Shown here: positions 32,783 through 41,127 of the stretch, one piece after another
How the letters are laid out: every line of letters starts with the position of its first letter
Position numbering within the stretch: the stretch's first letter is position 1
Origin: CAYQXJ01 sp964421565
GTDB lineage: Bacteria > Planctomycetota > Brocadiia > SM23-32
Direction: 5' to 3'
NCBI GenBank assembly: GCA_964421565.1
Contig: CAYQXJ010000018.1
Span: 1 to 55,715, forward strand
Length of the DNA stretch: 55,715 nt
Made by a program: the position numbers and the translations under genes
Notes under the pieces: model-generated
Databases searched by the model: none
The model's input: the letters and a program-made list of their open reading frames with translations, nothing else
Told to the model about the DNA's origin: nothing

Positions 32783-34273
32783 ATGAGACTCGAAGCCAGC
32801 CTGCAAGCACGCCAGGAGATGCGGCTCAAGCTGGCGCCCCAGATCATACAATCGATAGAGATTCTGCAACTGCCGCTGCTGGACCTGCGCGAGCGGATCG
32901 ATGAAGAGCTGCTGGAGAATCCTCTGCTGGAAACCGCAGCATCCGCCGAGGAGACTGCGGACACAACGGACGAGGAGGAACCGGGCGAGCCGGCAACGGC
33001 CGACGAAGCCGTCGAACCGGTCGAAGAGGAGCCCGAAACCGAGGAAACCGACCCGCTCGAGGAAGAGGACTACGACGCGCTGGAAGACTTGATCCAGTCG
33101 GCCGAGTACGAGGCCAGCTACGCCCCCCCTCAGCGTTCCTCCTCATCATCGGGTGAGAAGGATGCCAAACTGGCCGCCCTCGAAAACAGCCCGGCGCCGG
33201 AGATCAACCTGGCCGACTACCTGCGCCGCCAGCTCGCCTACTTTGAACTGCCCCCCGAGGTCGCTGAGGTCTGCGACAACATTATCGCGAACCTGGACTG
33301 GCGGGGCTACCTGGAGCATCCGCTCCAGGAGATCGTTGATTCCATGGAAGCGGACGTGACCCTGGAACAGGCCGAAGAGGCCCTGAGCATTGTCCAGCAG
33401 CTCGAACCCCCCGGAGTGGCTGCCCGAGACATCAAGGAGTGCCTGCTGCTGCAACTCGATGAGGAACAGCAGGACTGCGAGTTCCTGCAGCGGCTGATAA
33501 GTGACCACTTCGAAGACATCGCCAAGAACAGGCTGCCGAAGATCGCGCGGGCGATGGACTGCAGCATGGACCGGGTGAAGGAGGGCATTGAGGAGATAGC
33601 CGCCCTGAACCCGCTGCCCGGCGCGCTGTTTGAGGAGTCGCGCGCGCCGCACGTGATACCCGACGTGCGGGTCGAACTGGTGGAAGGTGAATACCGCGTC
33701 ATACTGGAGGAAGGTAACCTGCCTTCGCTGCGAATCTGTGCCTACTACGCCCGGCGCCTGCAGCAGAAAGACCTGGACGAGAAAACCGAAGAGTACCTGC
33801 GCAAGAAGCTTCAGGGCGCTAAGTGGCTCATCGACGCCATCCAGCAGCGCCGCAGCACCGTCTTTAACATCGCCACGGCCATCGTCGATGCGCAGGAGGA
33901 ATTCTTCCGCAAGGGCCCGATGCACCTGAAACCCCTGAAGATGCAGGATATCGCCGATGAGGTCGGTGTCCACGTCTCAACCGTCAGTCGCGCCATCAAC
34001 GGCAAGTACATGCAAACCCAGCGCGGCATATACTCCATGAAGCACTTCTTCACCGGGGGCGTGGAGAAGGAGAACGGCGAGATGGAGTCGTGGGAAGTCG
34101 TGCGGCAGAAACTGCAGCAGATCGTGGACAGCGAGGACAAGTCCAACCCGCTGAGCGACCAGCAGATCGCGGACCGACTGCAGGAGCAAGGCATAGACAT
34201 CGCGCGCCGTACGGTCAGCAAATACCGCAAGGTGCTGGAGATTCCATCGTCCCGCCGCCGCAGGGAATACTGA
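32783..34273 (+). CDS. rpoN: RNA polymerase sigma-54 factor (496 aa)
   Basis: Alternative sigma factor recognising -24/-12 promoters and needing an AAA+ activator. Region I (1-50) is Gln/Leu-rich (LAPQIIQSIEILQLPLLDLR, ENPLLE). Region II (about 52-120) is strongly acidic. Region III has the core-binding part, a helix-turn-helix in IADEVGVHVSTVSRAINGKY, and the RpoN box ARRTVSKYR at 474-482. ATG 32783 was chosen because the family begins MRLEASLQARQ; a GTG-type frame at 32759 only adds nine residues. No bacterial enhancer-binding activator and no -24/-12 promoter were seen in the window. Confidence 0.97.
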   Translation: MRLEASLQARQEMRLKLAPQIIQSIEILQLPLLDLRERIDEELLENPLLETAASAEETADTTDEEEPGEPATADEAVEPVEEEPETEETDPLEEEDYDALEDLIQSAEYEASYAPPQRSSSSSGEKDAKLAALENSPAPEINLADYLRRQLAYFELPPEVAEVCDNIIANLDWRGYLEHPLQEIVDSMEADVTLEQAEEALSIVQQLEPPGVAARDIKECLLLQLDEEQQDCEFLQRLISDHFEDIAKNRLPKIARAMDCSMDRVKEGIEEIAALNPLPGALFEESRAPHVIPDVRVELVEGEYRVILEEGNLPSLRICAYYARRLQQKDLDEKTEEYLRKKLQGAKWLIDAIQQRRSTVFNIATAIVDAQEEFFRKGPMHLKPLKMQDIADEVGVHVSTVSRAINGKYMQTQRGIYSMKHFFTGGVEKENGEMESWEVVRQKLQQIVDSEDKSNPLSDQQIADRLQEQGIDIARRTVSKYRKVLEIPSSRRRREY

Positions 34274-34429
34274 CCCGCTCGCGCGACCTCTCGGACTCAA
34301 ACACCTGCGCCGCCCGCCGCCCCGTTTCTCCGCTTTCCTTGACGGTGCGCGTGTACTCGTTCAACATGGCCGCTCGGCTGTTGCAGTCTGGGGACTTCGC
34401 CACGTTCGTATGATGGATTAGGAGACGCG

Positions 34430-37400
34430 ATGAGCAATCTTAGAGAGGCGTTCGAGCATCCCGGTGCCGCCTACCGCGGCAAACCCTTCTGGGCATGGAA
34501 CGGCAAGTTGGAGGCCGGAGAGCTCCAGCGCCAGTTACGACTGATGGGCTGCATGGGCCTGGGGGGCGCGTTCATGCACTCAAGGGTCGGCCTCGACACC
34601 GAGTATCTCTCCGAAGAGTGGTTCCGCATGATAAAGGCATGCGTTCAGCAGTGTCGTGAACTCGGCATGGAGGCCTGGCTCTACGATGAGGACCGCTGGC
34701 CCTCGGGAGCCGCTGGCGGGCTGGTGACGAAGGATCCGCAGTACCGACACCGTAACCTGGAGCTCATCGTCTGCTCGTCAGGCGAGTTGGATCAGGAGCG
34801 CGAGCCCCTCGCCCTCTTCTCGGCCGAAGTGGACGGCCACGAAGCGCGCAACGTGAACCGGCTGACGCTGGAGTGCGAGCCCGACCTGTCGGGGGACGCG
34901 CAGGTGCTGGCTTTCTACGTGAAGCTCGACGAGCCGAACTCGTGGTTCAACAACGCCACGTATCTCGACACGATGAACCCCGAGGCCGTCCAGCGCTTCA
35001 TCGAGGTTACGTACGAGGCGTATCGCCAGGAGGTCGGCGAGGACTTCGGGGGCGTGATTCCGGGCATCTTCACCGATGAGCCCCATCACGGCGGCAGCTA
35101 CCAGGGGCACTGGCGCTCCGGCGATATGGGCGTGGTCATCCCATGGACGGACAGGCTGCCGCAGGTCTTCAAGGAACGCTACGGATACGACCTCATCGAA
35201 CACCTGCCGGAGCTCTTCCTGCGTGTGGACGGCGAGGGATTGTCGAAAGTCCGCTGGCATTACTTCGACTGCACCACCCACCTTTTCGTCGACTCCTTCT
35301 CGCGACAGATCGGCGAATGGTGCGAGGAGAGCGGCCTCCTTTTCACCGGCCACGTGTTGGCGGAAGCCGGGCTGCGCTCGCAGGCGAGCGTCGGGGGCGC
35401 GGCCATGCGCTTTTACGAGCACATGCAGGCGCCCGGCATTGACCAGCTCACCGAACACCGTCAGGAACTGACCACCGCCAGGCAGTGCTCCAGCGTGCAG
35501 CACCAGATGGGCCGGCGCTGGATGCTCTCCGAGCTTTACGGGTGCACCGGATGGGACTGGCCCTTCGAAGGGCATCGCTACGTGGGCAACTGGCAGGCCT
35601 GCCTCGGCGTGAACCTGCGATGCCAGCATCTGTCCTGGTACACCATGGCGGGCCAGGCGAAGCGCGACTATCCGGCCAGCATACACTACCAGTCGCCCTG
35701 GTGGCGGCATTACAGCGCAGTGGAGGACTACTTCGCCCGAGTCAGCGCCGTGCTGGCCGAGGGCGAACCCGTGCGACCACTGCTGGTCATACACCCCATC
35801 GAAAGCGCATGGGCCCGGGCGGGAACCGGATGGTGGGACGACGAACGCGCGGAGAAGCTGGAGGAGGACTTCCAGCAGCTAACCCGATGGTTGCTGGAGG
35901 AACACCTCGACTTCGATTACGGCGACGAGGAAATGATGAGCCGGCTGGCAGAAGTCCAGGCCGGTTCGGAGCCCGTGCTGCAGCTCGGCCAGGCGGCCTA
36001 CGAAGCTGTCCTCGTGCCGCCGGTGGACACGCTGCGCTCCACGACCGTGGAGTTGCTGCGGGAGTTTGCCGACGCCGGGGGCAGGGTTGTCTTCTGCGAA
36101 CCCGTGCCGCAACGCGTCGACGTTGAGCCGTCAGAAGCAGCGCGCGAATTGGCTGATGGCTGCGCGGTGGCGGCGTTCAGGCGCCAATCCGTGGCCAAAG
36201 CCGTCGCCGGCACCCGTCGCGTGAGCGTGACAGCGCCCTCCGGCGCGCAGAAGCGCGAAGTGTTCTATGCACTCCGGCAGGCCGGGGACGAGCAGCGGCT
36301 GTTCCTGATCAACAACGATCGCGAAAACGCCACCGGACTGCTCCGCGTGGAGGTCGCCGCAGAGGGCAATGTTCAGCTCTGGGATGCGGAGACCGGCAAG
36401 CGCTACAGCGTCGAATGTGAAAGCTCCGACGGCAAGGCATGCTTCAACGCGGAGCTGCCGGCAACGGGCGGACGGATATACGTTGTCACAGAACGTGATG
36501 AGGAACTGCCCGCCCTGCCGGCGCTGCGTGAGCTGGAGGTGCGCAAGCTGCCGCAAGAGCAGTGGACGAGTGAGCTGACGGACCATAACGTCCTCGTGCT
36601 GGACCGCCCGCAGTTCCGGGTGAACGACGGGCAATGGCAAGGCCCGATGGAAGTACTGAGGGCGGACACCGAGATCCGCACGGAGATCGGCCTGCCGACG
36701 CGCGGCGGCAGCATGGTCCAGCCGTGGGCGCGCGAAGATGAAGAGGGACCGACCTCCGAGCTTGCCCTGCGCTATTCGTTCCGCGCAGACGGCACCCCCC
36801 GCGGACCGCTCTTCCTGGCCATCGAGAACCCCCACTACTTCGAGATTGCCCTGAACGGCACTGCCGTGGCTGTCGACGCGGAGTGCGGCTGGTGGGTTGA
36901 TAGATCCGTCCGCGTGCTGCCCCTCGACGCCGGCGCACTGGTGCGCGGCGAGAACGTGCTGACCCTGAGCTGCACGATGGATCGGGACTGCAACCTGGAG
37001 GCGATGTTCCTGCTCGGCGATTTCGCCGTCCAGGTGGAGGGCTCGCAAGCGTGCATCACGGGGCCGTGCAGAACCATAGGCTTCGGGGACTGGACGCAGC
37101 AGGGCCTTCCCTTCTACACCGGCTCGGTCCTCTGGCGCACACGCATCTGGCCGGAGCTTGCCGATGGCCGGCGCCTCTTCGTGGAAGTGCCGGAGTTCGC
37201 GGGTGCATGCGTGCGCGTTCTTGTGGACGGACGCCAGGCGGGCATCATCGGCTGGCAGCCGCACGAGGTCGATGTCACCGAGCTGGTCCGCGGCAAGTCG
37301 CAAGCAGAACTGGCGGTGGAGGTCATCAGCCATCGGCGCAATGCTTTCGGCCCACTGCACAACACCACTGCCAGACCCCAGTTCTGCGGCCCGGCCAGCT

Positions 37401-37492
37401 TCGTCACCAGCGGCGAGGAATGGCAGGAGGAATACAACCTCGTCCCGTGCGGCTGCATGAGCCCGCCACGGCTAAGTGTTCGAGGCGAATAA
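34430..37492 (+). CDS. Large GH106-like glycosyl hydrolase (1020 aa)
   Basis: Resembles the GH106/alpha-L-rhamnosidase-type proteins. The N-terminus has PFWAWNGKLEAGELQRQLRL, GCMGLGGAFMHSRVGL and MEAWLYDEDRWPSGAAGG, the start of a TIM barrel. IPGIFTDEPHHGGSY and MLSELYGCTGWDWPFEGHRY are other well-formed barrel stretches. After about residue 620 come beta-sandwich domains, with LFLAIENPHYFEIALNG and LPFYTGSVLWRTRIWPEL resembling GH2-type sugar-binding domains. No signal peptide, so intracellular. Substrate (rhamnosides or other deoxysugar/uronate glycans) is inferred. AGGAGACGCG precedes ATG. The stop is immediately followed by the phosphatase start. The 156 bases upstream show no convincing promoter. 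Confidence 0.75.
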   Translation: MSNLREAFEHPGAAYRGKPFWAWNGKLEAGELQRQLRLMGCMGLGGAFMHSRVGLDTEYLSEEWFRMIKACVQQCRELGMEAWLYDEDRWPSGAAGGLVTKDPQYRHRNLELIVCSSGELDQEREPLALFSAEVDGHEARNVNRLTLECEPDLSGDAQVLAFYVKLDEPNSWFNNATYLDTMNPEAVQRFIEVTYEAYRQEVGEDFGGVIPGIFTDEPHHGGSYQGHWRSGDMGVVIPWTDRLPQVFKERYGYDLIEHLPELFLRVDGEGLSKVRWHYFDCTTHLFVDSFSRQIGEWCEESGLLFTGHVLAEAGLRSQASVGGAAMRFYEHMQAPGIDQLTEHRQELTTARQCSSVQHQMGRRWMLSELYGCTGWDWPFEGHRYVGNWQACLGVNLRCQHLSWYTMAGQAKRDYPASIHYQSPWWRHYSAVEDYFARVSAVLAEGEPVRPLLVIHPIESAWARAGTGWWDDERAEKLEEDFQQLTRWLLEEHLDFDYGDEEMMSRLAEVQAGSEPVLQLGQAAYEAVLVPPVDTLRSTTVELLREFADAGGRVVFCEPVPQRVDVEPSEAARELADGCAVAAFRRQSVAKAVAGTRRVSVTAPSGAQKREVFYALRQAGDEQRLFLINNDRENATGLLRVEVAAEGNVQLWDAETGKRYSVECESSDGKACFNAELPATGGRIYVVTERDEELPALPALRELEVRKLPQEQWTSELTDHNVLVLDRPQFRVNDGQWQGPMEVLRADTEIRTEIGLPTRGGSMVQPWAREDEEGPTSELALRYSFRADGTPRGPLFLAIENPHYFEIALNGTAVAVDAECGWWVDRSVRVLPLDAGALVRGENVLTLSCTMDRDCNLEAMFLLGDFAVQVEGSQACITGPCRTIGFGDWTQQGLPFYTGSVLWRTRIWPELADGRRLFVEVPEFAGACVRVLVDGRQAGIIGWQPHEVDVTELVRGKSQAELAVEVISHRRNAFGPLHNTTARPQFCGPASFVTSGEEWQEEYNLVPCGCMSPPRLSVRGE

Positions 37493-38137
37493 GTGGCCGA
37501 CACCTGCGCCGCACGACTGATCATCGTCCGCCACGGCGAGACGGAGTGGAACCGGCTAGGCCTGCAGCAAGGGCATCTGGACAGTCCACTTACGCCGCTC
37601 GGCAGGCAGCAGGCCCGAGCGGCGGCCGCAGCGCTGACCGAGAGCGGCGCCGCTGCTCTCTACAGCAGCGACCTGGGGCGGGCCCTGAGCACGGCGCAGA
37701 TCATCGGCGAAAGGCTTGGGCTTCAGGTCGGTCTTGAGTCACGACTGCGTGAGCGACACCTGGGCATCCTGCAGGGCTTGACGATGGCACGCTTCGAGCA
37801 AGAGCACCCGCAGGAATGTGCGCGTCTGAGGTCGGGCGATCCCGACTATACGCTGCCACAGGGCGAGAGCGCGCGGCAATGCTCTGAACGATGCGTTGCC
37901 GGTCTGAACGCGATCGCCGCGCGCCACGCCGGCGAAACTGTCGTCATCGTCACGCATGGAGGCGTGTTGAACCGCATATTCCGCCGGGTGTTAGGTATTC
38001 CCCTCCACACGCCGCGCCGCTTCGCTCTGTGTAATGGAAGCATCAACACCTTCAGCGCGCGGGATGGCGAGTGGCGTCTGGAGACGTGGGGCGAGATACG
38101 TCACCTGCGCCGGCTCGGCACAGCGGACGACTGGTGA
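37493..38137 (+). CDS. Histidine phosphatase superfamily protein (214 aa)
   Basis: Phosphoglycerate-mutase-like phosphatase. LIIVRHGETEWNRLGLQQGH carries the RHG motif with the phospho-accepting His; ALYSSDLGRALSTAQIIGE, RLRERHLGILQG and VVIVTHGGVLNRIF (second catalytic His) follow. Similar to CobC, GpmB-type or broad-specificity phosphatases; the substrate is open. GTG start directly after the TAA of the glycosidase with no gap, so translation is coupled. It may remove phosphate from a sugar intermediate, as an inference from position. Confidence 0.93.
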   Translation: MADTCAARLIIVRHGETEWNRLGLQQGHLDSPLTPLGRQQARAAAAALTESGAAALYSSDLGRALSTAQIIGERLGLQVGLESRLRERHLGILQGLTMARFEQEHPQECARLRSGDPDYTLPQGESARQCSERCVAGLNAIAARHAGETVVIVTHGGVLNRIFRRVLGIPLHTPRRFALCNGSINTFSARDGEWRLETWGEIRHLRRLGTADDW

Positions 38138-38161
38138 GCAGGGGCGCCGCTTCGCCCGGCT

Positions 38162-39490
38162 CTACCCCTCCGGCGCCGGCGGGGGACCGAGCAACTGCTG
38201 CCAACGCTGTTCGGCAGGCGCCGTATCGGCCGGCAAGCCGCCCCGATAGAACGTCTTCGTGCGCCCGGCCTTCACCAGTTGTTCACTGCCTTCGATGGCC
38301 ACGGTGGCTGTGCCTTCGAAGGTTGTGACCGTCACGGTGTCTTCGTTCACCACGCGGACCTCCACGCGCCCGCCACGCAGCGTCACGGCCGCCGGGCCTG
38401 CATGAACTGCGACGGGAACGTCGTCCGCGCTCGTCACCAGGGCGCTGCCGCTGTCCTGAGCCACCTTGCCGGGCGCCAGCGCCTGCAGCGAGCCGGGCCC
38501 CAGGAAGTGGAGGATAGCGCCTCCCTCGTCGCCGCCGAGGGACACCCGCGCGATCGCGCCCTCCCCTGCCAGTATGCGCATGCCGCGGCGCACGTCAACG
38601 GGCCGGCGCTCCTCAACCGGGCGCCCGGCCACCTGCACCGTGCCCCGCAGGGCCGTAAGCTCCGCCACTGGCCAATAGCGCGCCCACGCCACGAATGCGG
38701 CCACAGCCAGCACGATGACCCCGGCGAAGCGCACGAAGCTCAGGACCGTGGCCCGGCTGGGCGCCGCCACGAGCCCACCCAGATCGTAGAGCACCACAAG
38801 CGTCAGCCCCATCATCATCTGGGTGAGCGGGTCCGGCGGCGTGATGACAGCCGCCACAACAAATGCCACCAGGATGGCCACCTTCCGGTGGCGCTGCAGC
38901 GACTCCGGGCGGATCGCGTTCCAGCGTATGAGGTACGCAACGACCACGGGAGTCTGGAATGCGAGCCCCAGCGCCAGGGTAAGCATGAAGAAGAGCGACA
39001 CGTAGCGGTCGATCATCAGCACGGGCTCCGTCCCCGGCCCCGCGAGGATCACCATGTAACGCAGCGCCACGGGGATGAACAGGAAGTAGCCGAACGCCAC
39101 TCCGCCGATGAAGCAGACCAATGAGGCCGCCCCGAGCCTGACCACCCGGAAGCGCTCATGTGGAAACAATCCGGGCGCGACGAAGGCCCATATCTGGTAA
39201 ATCAGGAACGGGGAGGTGATTACGATCGCCACGATCAGGCAAAGCTTAAGCTGCGCCCACACGGGATCCCAGTAGCCGGCGTATTTGAGCGCTACGTCGT
39301 AGCCGAACGCCTCCATGGCCCGCACGTGTGGCGCCTCGAGAACATCCATCAGGCGGTAACGGAATATCCAGCAGACAACTGCCGAAACCAGCACTGAGCC
39401 GATGCACAGGATGAGCCGCATGCGCAGCTCCTCCAGGTGCTCACCCAGGGACATGACGGCCATCTGGTCCGGTTGACGCTTTCTGCCCAT
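38162..39490 (-). CDS. tatC: TatC with an additional membrane segment and C-terminal FecR-like domain (442 aa)
   Basis: Core receptor of the twin-arginine translocase, extended. Residues 1-245 are TatC: MSLGEHLEELRMRL before the first membrane helix, then helices at about 25-44, 80-103, 118-142, 163-187, 203-217 and 226-243, with FVAPGLFPHERFR and AVITPPDPLTQ conserved. A seventh hydrophobic segment follows at 249-271. Residues about 280-420 are beta-rich and FecR-like (RGTVQVAGRPVEERRPVDVR, GMRILAGEGAIARVSLGG, VTTFEGTATVAIEGSEQLVK). TatC alone is normally 240-260 residues. ATG 39490 was preferred since a TATAAT box overlaps the longer frame's start at 39529. tatA/B are not in the window. Confidence 0.9.
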   Translation of the reverse strand: MGRKRQPDQMAVMSLGEHLEELRMRLILCIGSVLVSAVVCWIFRYRLMDVLEAPHVRAMEAFGYDVALKYAGYWDPVWAQLKLCLIVAIVITSPFLIYQIWAFVAPGLFPHERFRVVRLGAASLVCFIGGVAFGYFLFIPVALRYMVILAGPGTEPVLMIDRYVSLFFMLTLALGLAFQTPVVVAYLIRWNAIRPESLQRHRKVAILVAFVVAAVITPPDPLTQMMMGLTLVVLYDLGGLVAAPSRATVLSFVRFAGVIVLAVAAFVAWARYWPVAELTALRGTVQVAGRPVEERRPVDVRRGMRILAGEGAIARVSLGGDEGGAILHFLGPGSLQALAPGKVAQDSGSALVTSADDVPVAVHAGPAAVTLRGGRVEVRVVNEDTVTVTTFEGTATVAIEGSEQLVKAGRTKTFYRGGLPADTAPAEQRWQQLLGPPPAPEG

Positions 39491-39531
39491 ATTGCGGCGC
39501 CTGGAGCCATGGGGACGGAGGAGGGCCATAC

Positions 39532-39560
39532 ATTATACCCGTCGCTCTGCGGCCAGCCAA
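39532..39560 (-). promoter_or_regulatory. Promoter of tatC fusion gene
   Basis: Minus-strand TTGGCT (4 of 6), 17 bases, TATAAT (6 of 6). The predicted start lies near 39525, so the true start codon must be downstream of it; this supports ATG 39490. Confidence 0.6.
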
Positions 39561-39652
39561 TGCGCCACCGGCGCTTTACCCGCTACTTTCCAGCGCTTAA
39601 CCTGTAAGCCAGGTGGTCAGAGGGGGTGTTTCACAGAAGGGGAGCACGGACG

Positions 39653-40114
39653 ATGCCACAGATTGAGAAAAGGGCCGCGGCTCTCGGCGTTACCATACCG
39701 CCGATGCCGGCCGCAGTGGGCAAATACCTTCCGGCGAAGCAGGCGAACAACCTGGTCTACTGCTCCGGTCAGTTGCCCCTGCAGGATGGGGGGCTGGTCC
39801 ACGAGGGCAAACTGGGGCGTGAGCTCGACGTGAACCATGGTCAGGAGTGCGCCCGGCAGTGTGCGCTCAACTGCCTGGCGGGGATCAAGGCCGTCATCAA
39901 TGATCTGGACCGCATCGCCGAAGTGGTGCAGGTGAAGGGCTACGTGAACTGCACCACGGACTTCACCCAGCAGGCGGATGTGCTGAACGGCGCCTCCGAA
40001 CTGCTGGTGGATCTGTTCGGCGAAGGTGGCCGTCATGCGCGCGTCGCGCTCGGCGTGGCAGCCTTGCCGCGCAACGCCCCCGTGGAGGTGGAACTCATCG
40101 TGCGGGTGGATTAG
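39653..40114 (+). CDS. RidA/YjgF family protein (153 aa)
   Basis: Enamine/imine deaminase-type protein that clears 2-aminoacrylate, or a relative. LVYCSGQLPLQDGGLVHEGK, CALNCLAGIKAVINDLDRI, VQVKGYVNCTTDF and ARVALGVAALPRNAPVEVEL are the family's four core blocks. The Arg of the classical RidA site appears as HARVALGV rather than RPA, which fits the longer YjgF-like subgroup. Start ATG 39653 after GGGGAG. Homotrimeric family. Divergent from tatC. Confidence 0.92.
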   Translation: MPQIEKRAAALGVTIPPMPAAVGKYLPAKQANNLVYCSGQLPLQDGGLVHEGKLGRELDVNHGQECARQCALNCLAGIKAVINDLDRIAEVVQVKGYVNCTTDFTQQADVLNGASELLVDLFGEGGRHARVALGVAALPRNAPVEVELIVRVD

Positions 40115-40162
40115 CGCCAGCGCAGCGGCCACGGGTGGGCGCGGCGCCTGCCGGGGCGCTGC

Positions 40163-41116
40163 CTACTGCCCTTCATCCTCGGCGACTCGCTGCTGGAAGT
40201 AGTCCAGCACCAGCGCCAGCCCTTCGGAACGGCTGAGCCGGGGTTCCCATCCCAGCACGCGCTTTGCCTTCGCGATGTCGGGCTGGCGGACCTTCGGATC
40301 GTTCTTCGGCAGCGGTTCGAACACGATCTCAGTGTCCGATCCCGTGAGCTGGATGATCTCCTCGGCGACTTCCAGGATCGTCACCTCTTCCGGATTGCCC
40401 AGGTTCACCGGTTCATGTTCTTCGCTGTACAGAAGCAGCTCGATGCCGCGCACCAGGTCGCTGATGTGGCAGAAGCTGCGCGTTTGCGAGCCGTCACCGT
40501 AAACCGTGATCGGCTCGCCCTTCAGCGCCTGTCGGAAGAAGGTGGGCAGGGCGCGGCCGTCGTACAGGCGCATACGCGGGCCGTAGGTGTTGAAGATGCG
40601 GCATATCTTCGTGTTCATCTCGTGCGTGCGGTGGTAGGCCATGGTCAGTGCTTCGGCAAACCGCTTCGCTTCGTCATAGACGCCGCGAGGGCCAATCGGG
40701 TTGACATTGCCCCAGTACGTTTCCGGCTGGGGGTGCACTTCCGGGTCGCCGTAGCATTCGCTGGTGGAAGCGAGCAGAAAGCGCGCGCCCTTCGCCTTCG
40801 CCAGCCCCAGCGCCTTGTGGGTGCCCATCGCGCCCACCTTGAGTGTCTCGATAGGGTATTCCAGGTAGTCGACGGGGCTGGCGGGCGAGGCGAAATGCAG
40901 CACGTTGTCCACCTTGCCGCCCACGTGGATGTAGTTCGAGACGTCGTGCTTGATCAGCGTGAAGCGATCGTTGCCGAACAGGTGCTCGACGTTGCGGGCG
41001 TTGCCCGTAAGCAGGCTGTCCAGGCACACAACATCGTGACCGAGCCCCACGAAGTGGTCGCAGAGGTGCGAGCCGATGAAACCCACCCCGCCCGTGATGA
41101 CCGTTCGCTCCGCCAT
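40163..41116 (-). CDS. UDP-glucuronate decarboxylase-like SDR (UXS type, 317 aa)
   Basis: Extended SDR of the UDP-xylose synthase/ArnA group. TVITGGVGFIGSHLCDHFVG has the Rossmann motif (usually GGAGF, here GGVGF). HFASPASPVDYLEYPIETLK, STSECYGDPEVHPQPETYWG, NPIGPRGVYDEAKRFAEALT (Tyr-x-x-x-Lys), RIFNTYGPRMRLYDGRALPT and YGDGSQTRSFCHISDLVRG follow the UXS pattern closely. It decarboxylates a UDP-uronic acid; UDP-GlcA to UDP-xylose is the default call. It is 11 bases after the dehydrogenase, which belongs to the UDP-HexNAc branch, so UDP-GlcNAcA to UDP-XylNAc is an alternative. Confidence 0.88.
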   Translation of the reverse strand: MAERTVITGGVGFIGSHLCDHFVGLGHDVVCLDSLLTGNARNVEHLFGNDRFTLIKHDVSNYIHVGGKVDNVLHFASPASPVDYLEYPIETLKVGAMGTHKALGLAKAKGARFLLASTSECYGDPEVHPQPETYWGNVNPIGPRGVYDEAKRFAEALTMAYHRTHEMNTKICRIFNTYGPRMRLYDGRALPTFFRQALKGEPITVYGDGSQTRSFCHISDLVRGIELLLYSEEHEPVNLGNPEEVTILEVAEEIIQLTGSDTEIVFEPLPKNDPKVRQPDIAKAKRVLGWEPRLSRSEGLALVLDYFQQRVAEDEGQ

Positions 41117-41127
41117 GTTTCCTTACC

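Noticed and set aside
39491..39529. Longer start of tatC at 39529
   Set aside because: A TATAAT box sits two bases upstream of it, so the transcript would begin at or after that codon.
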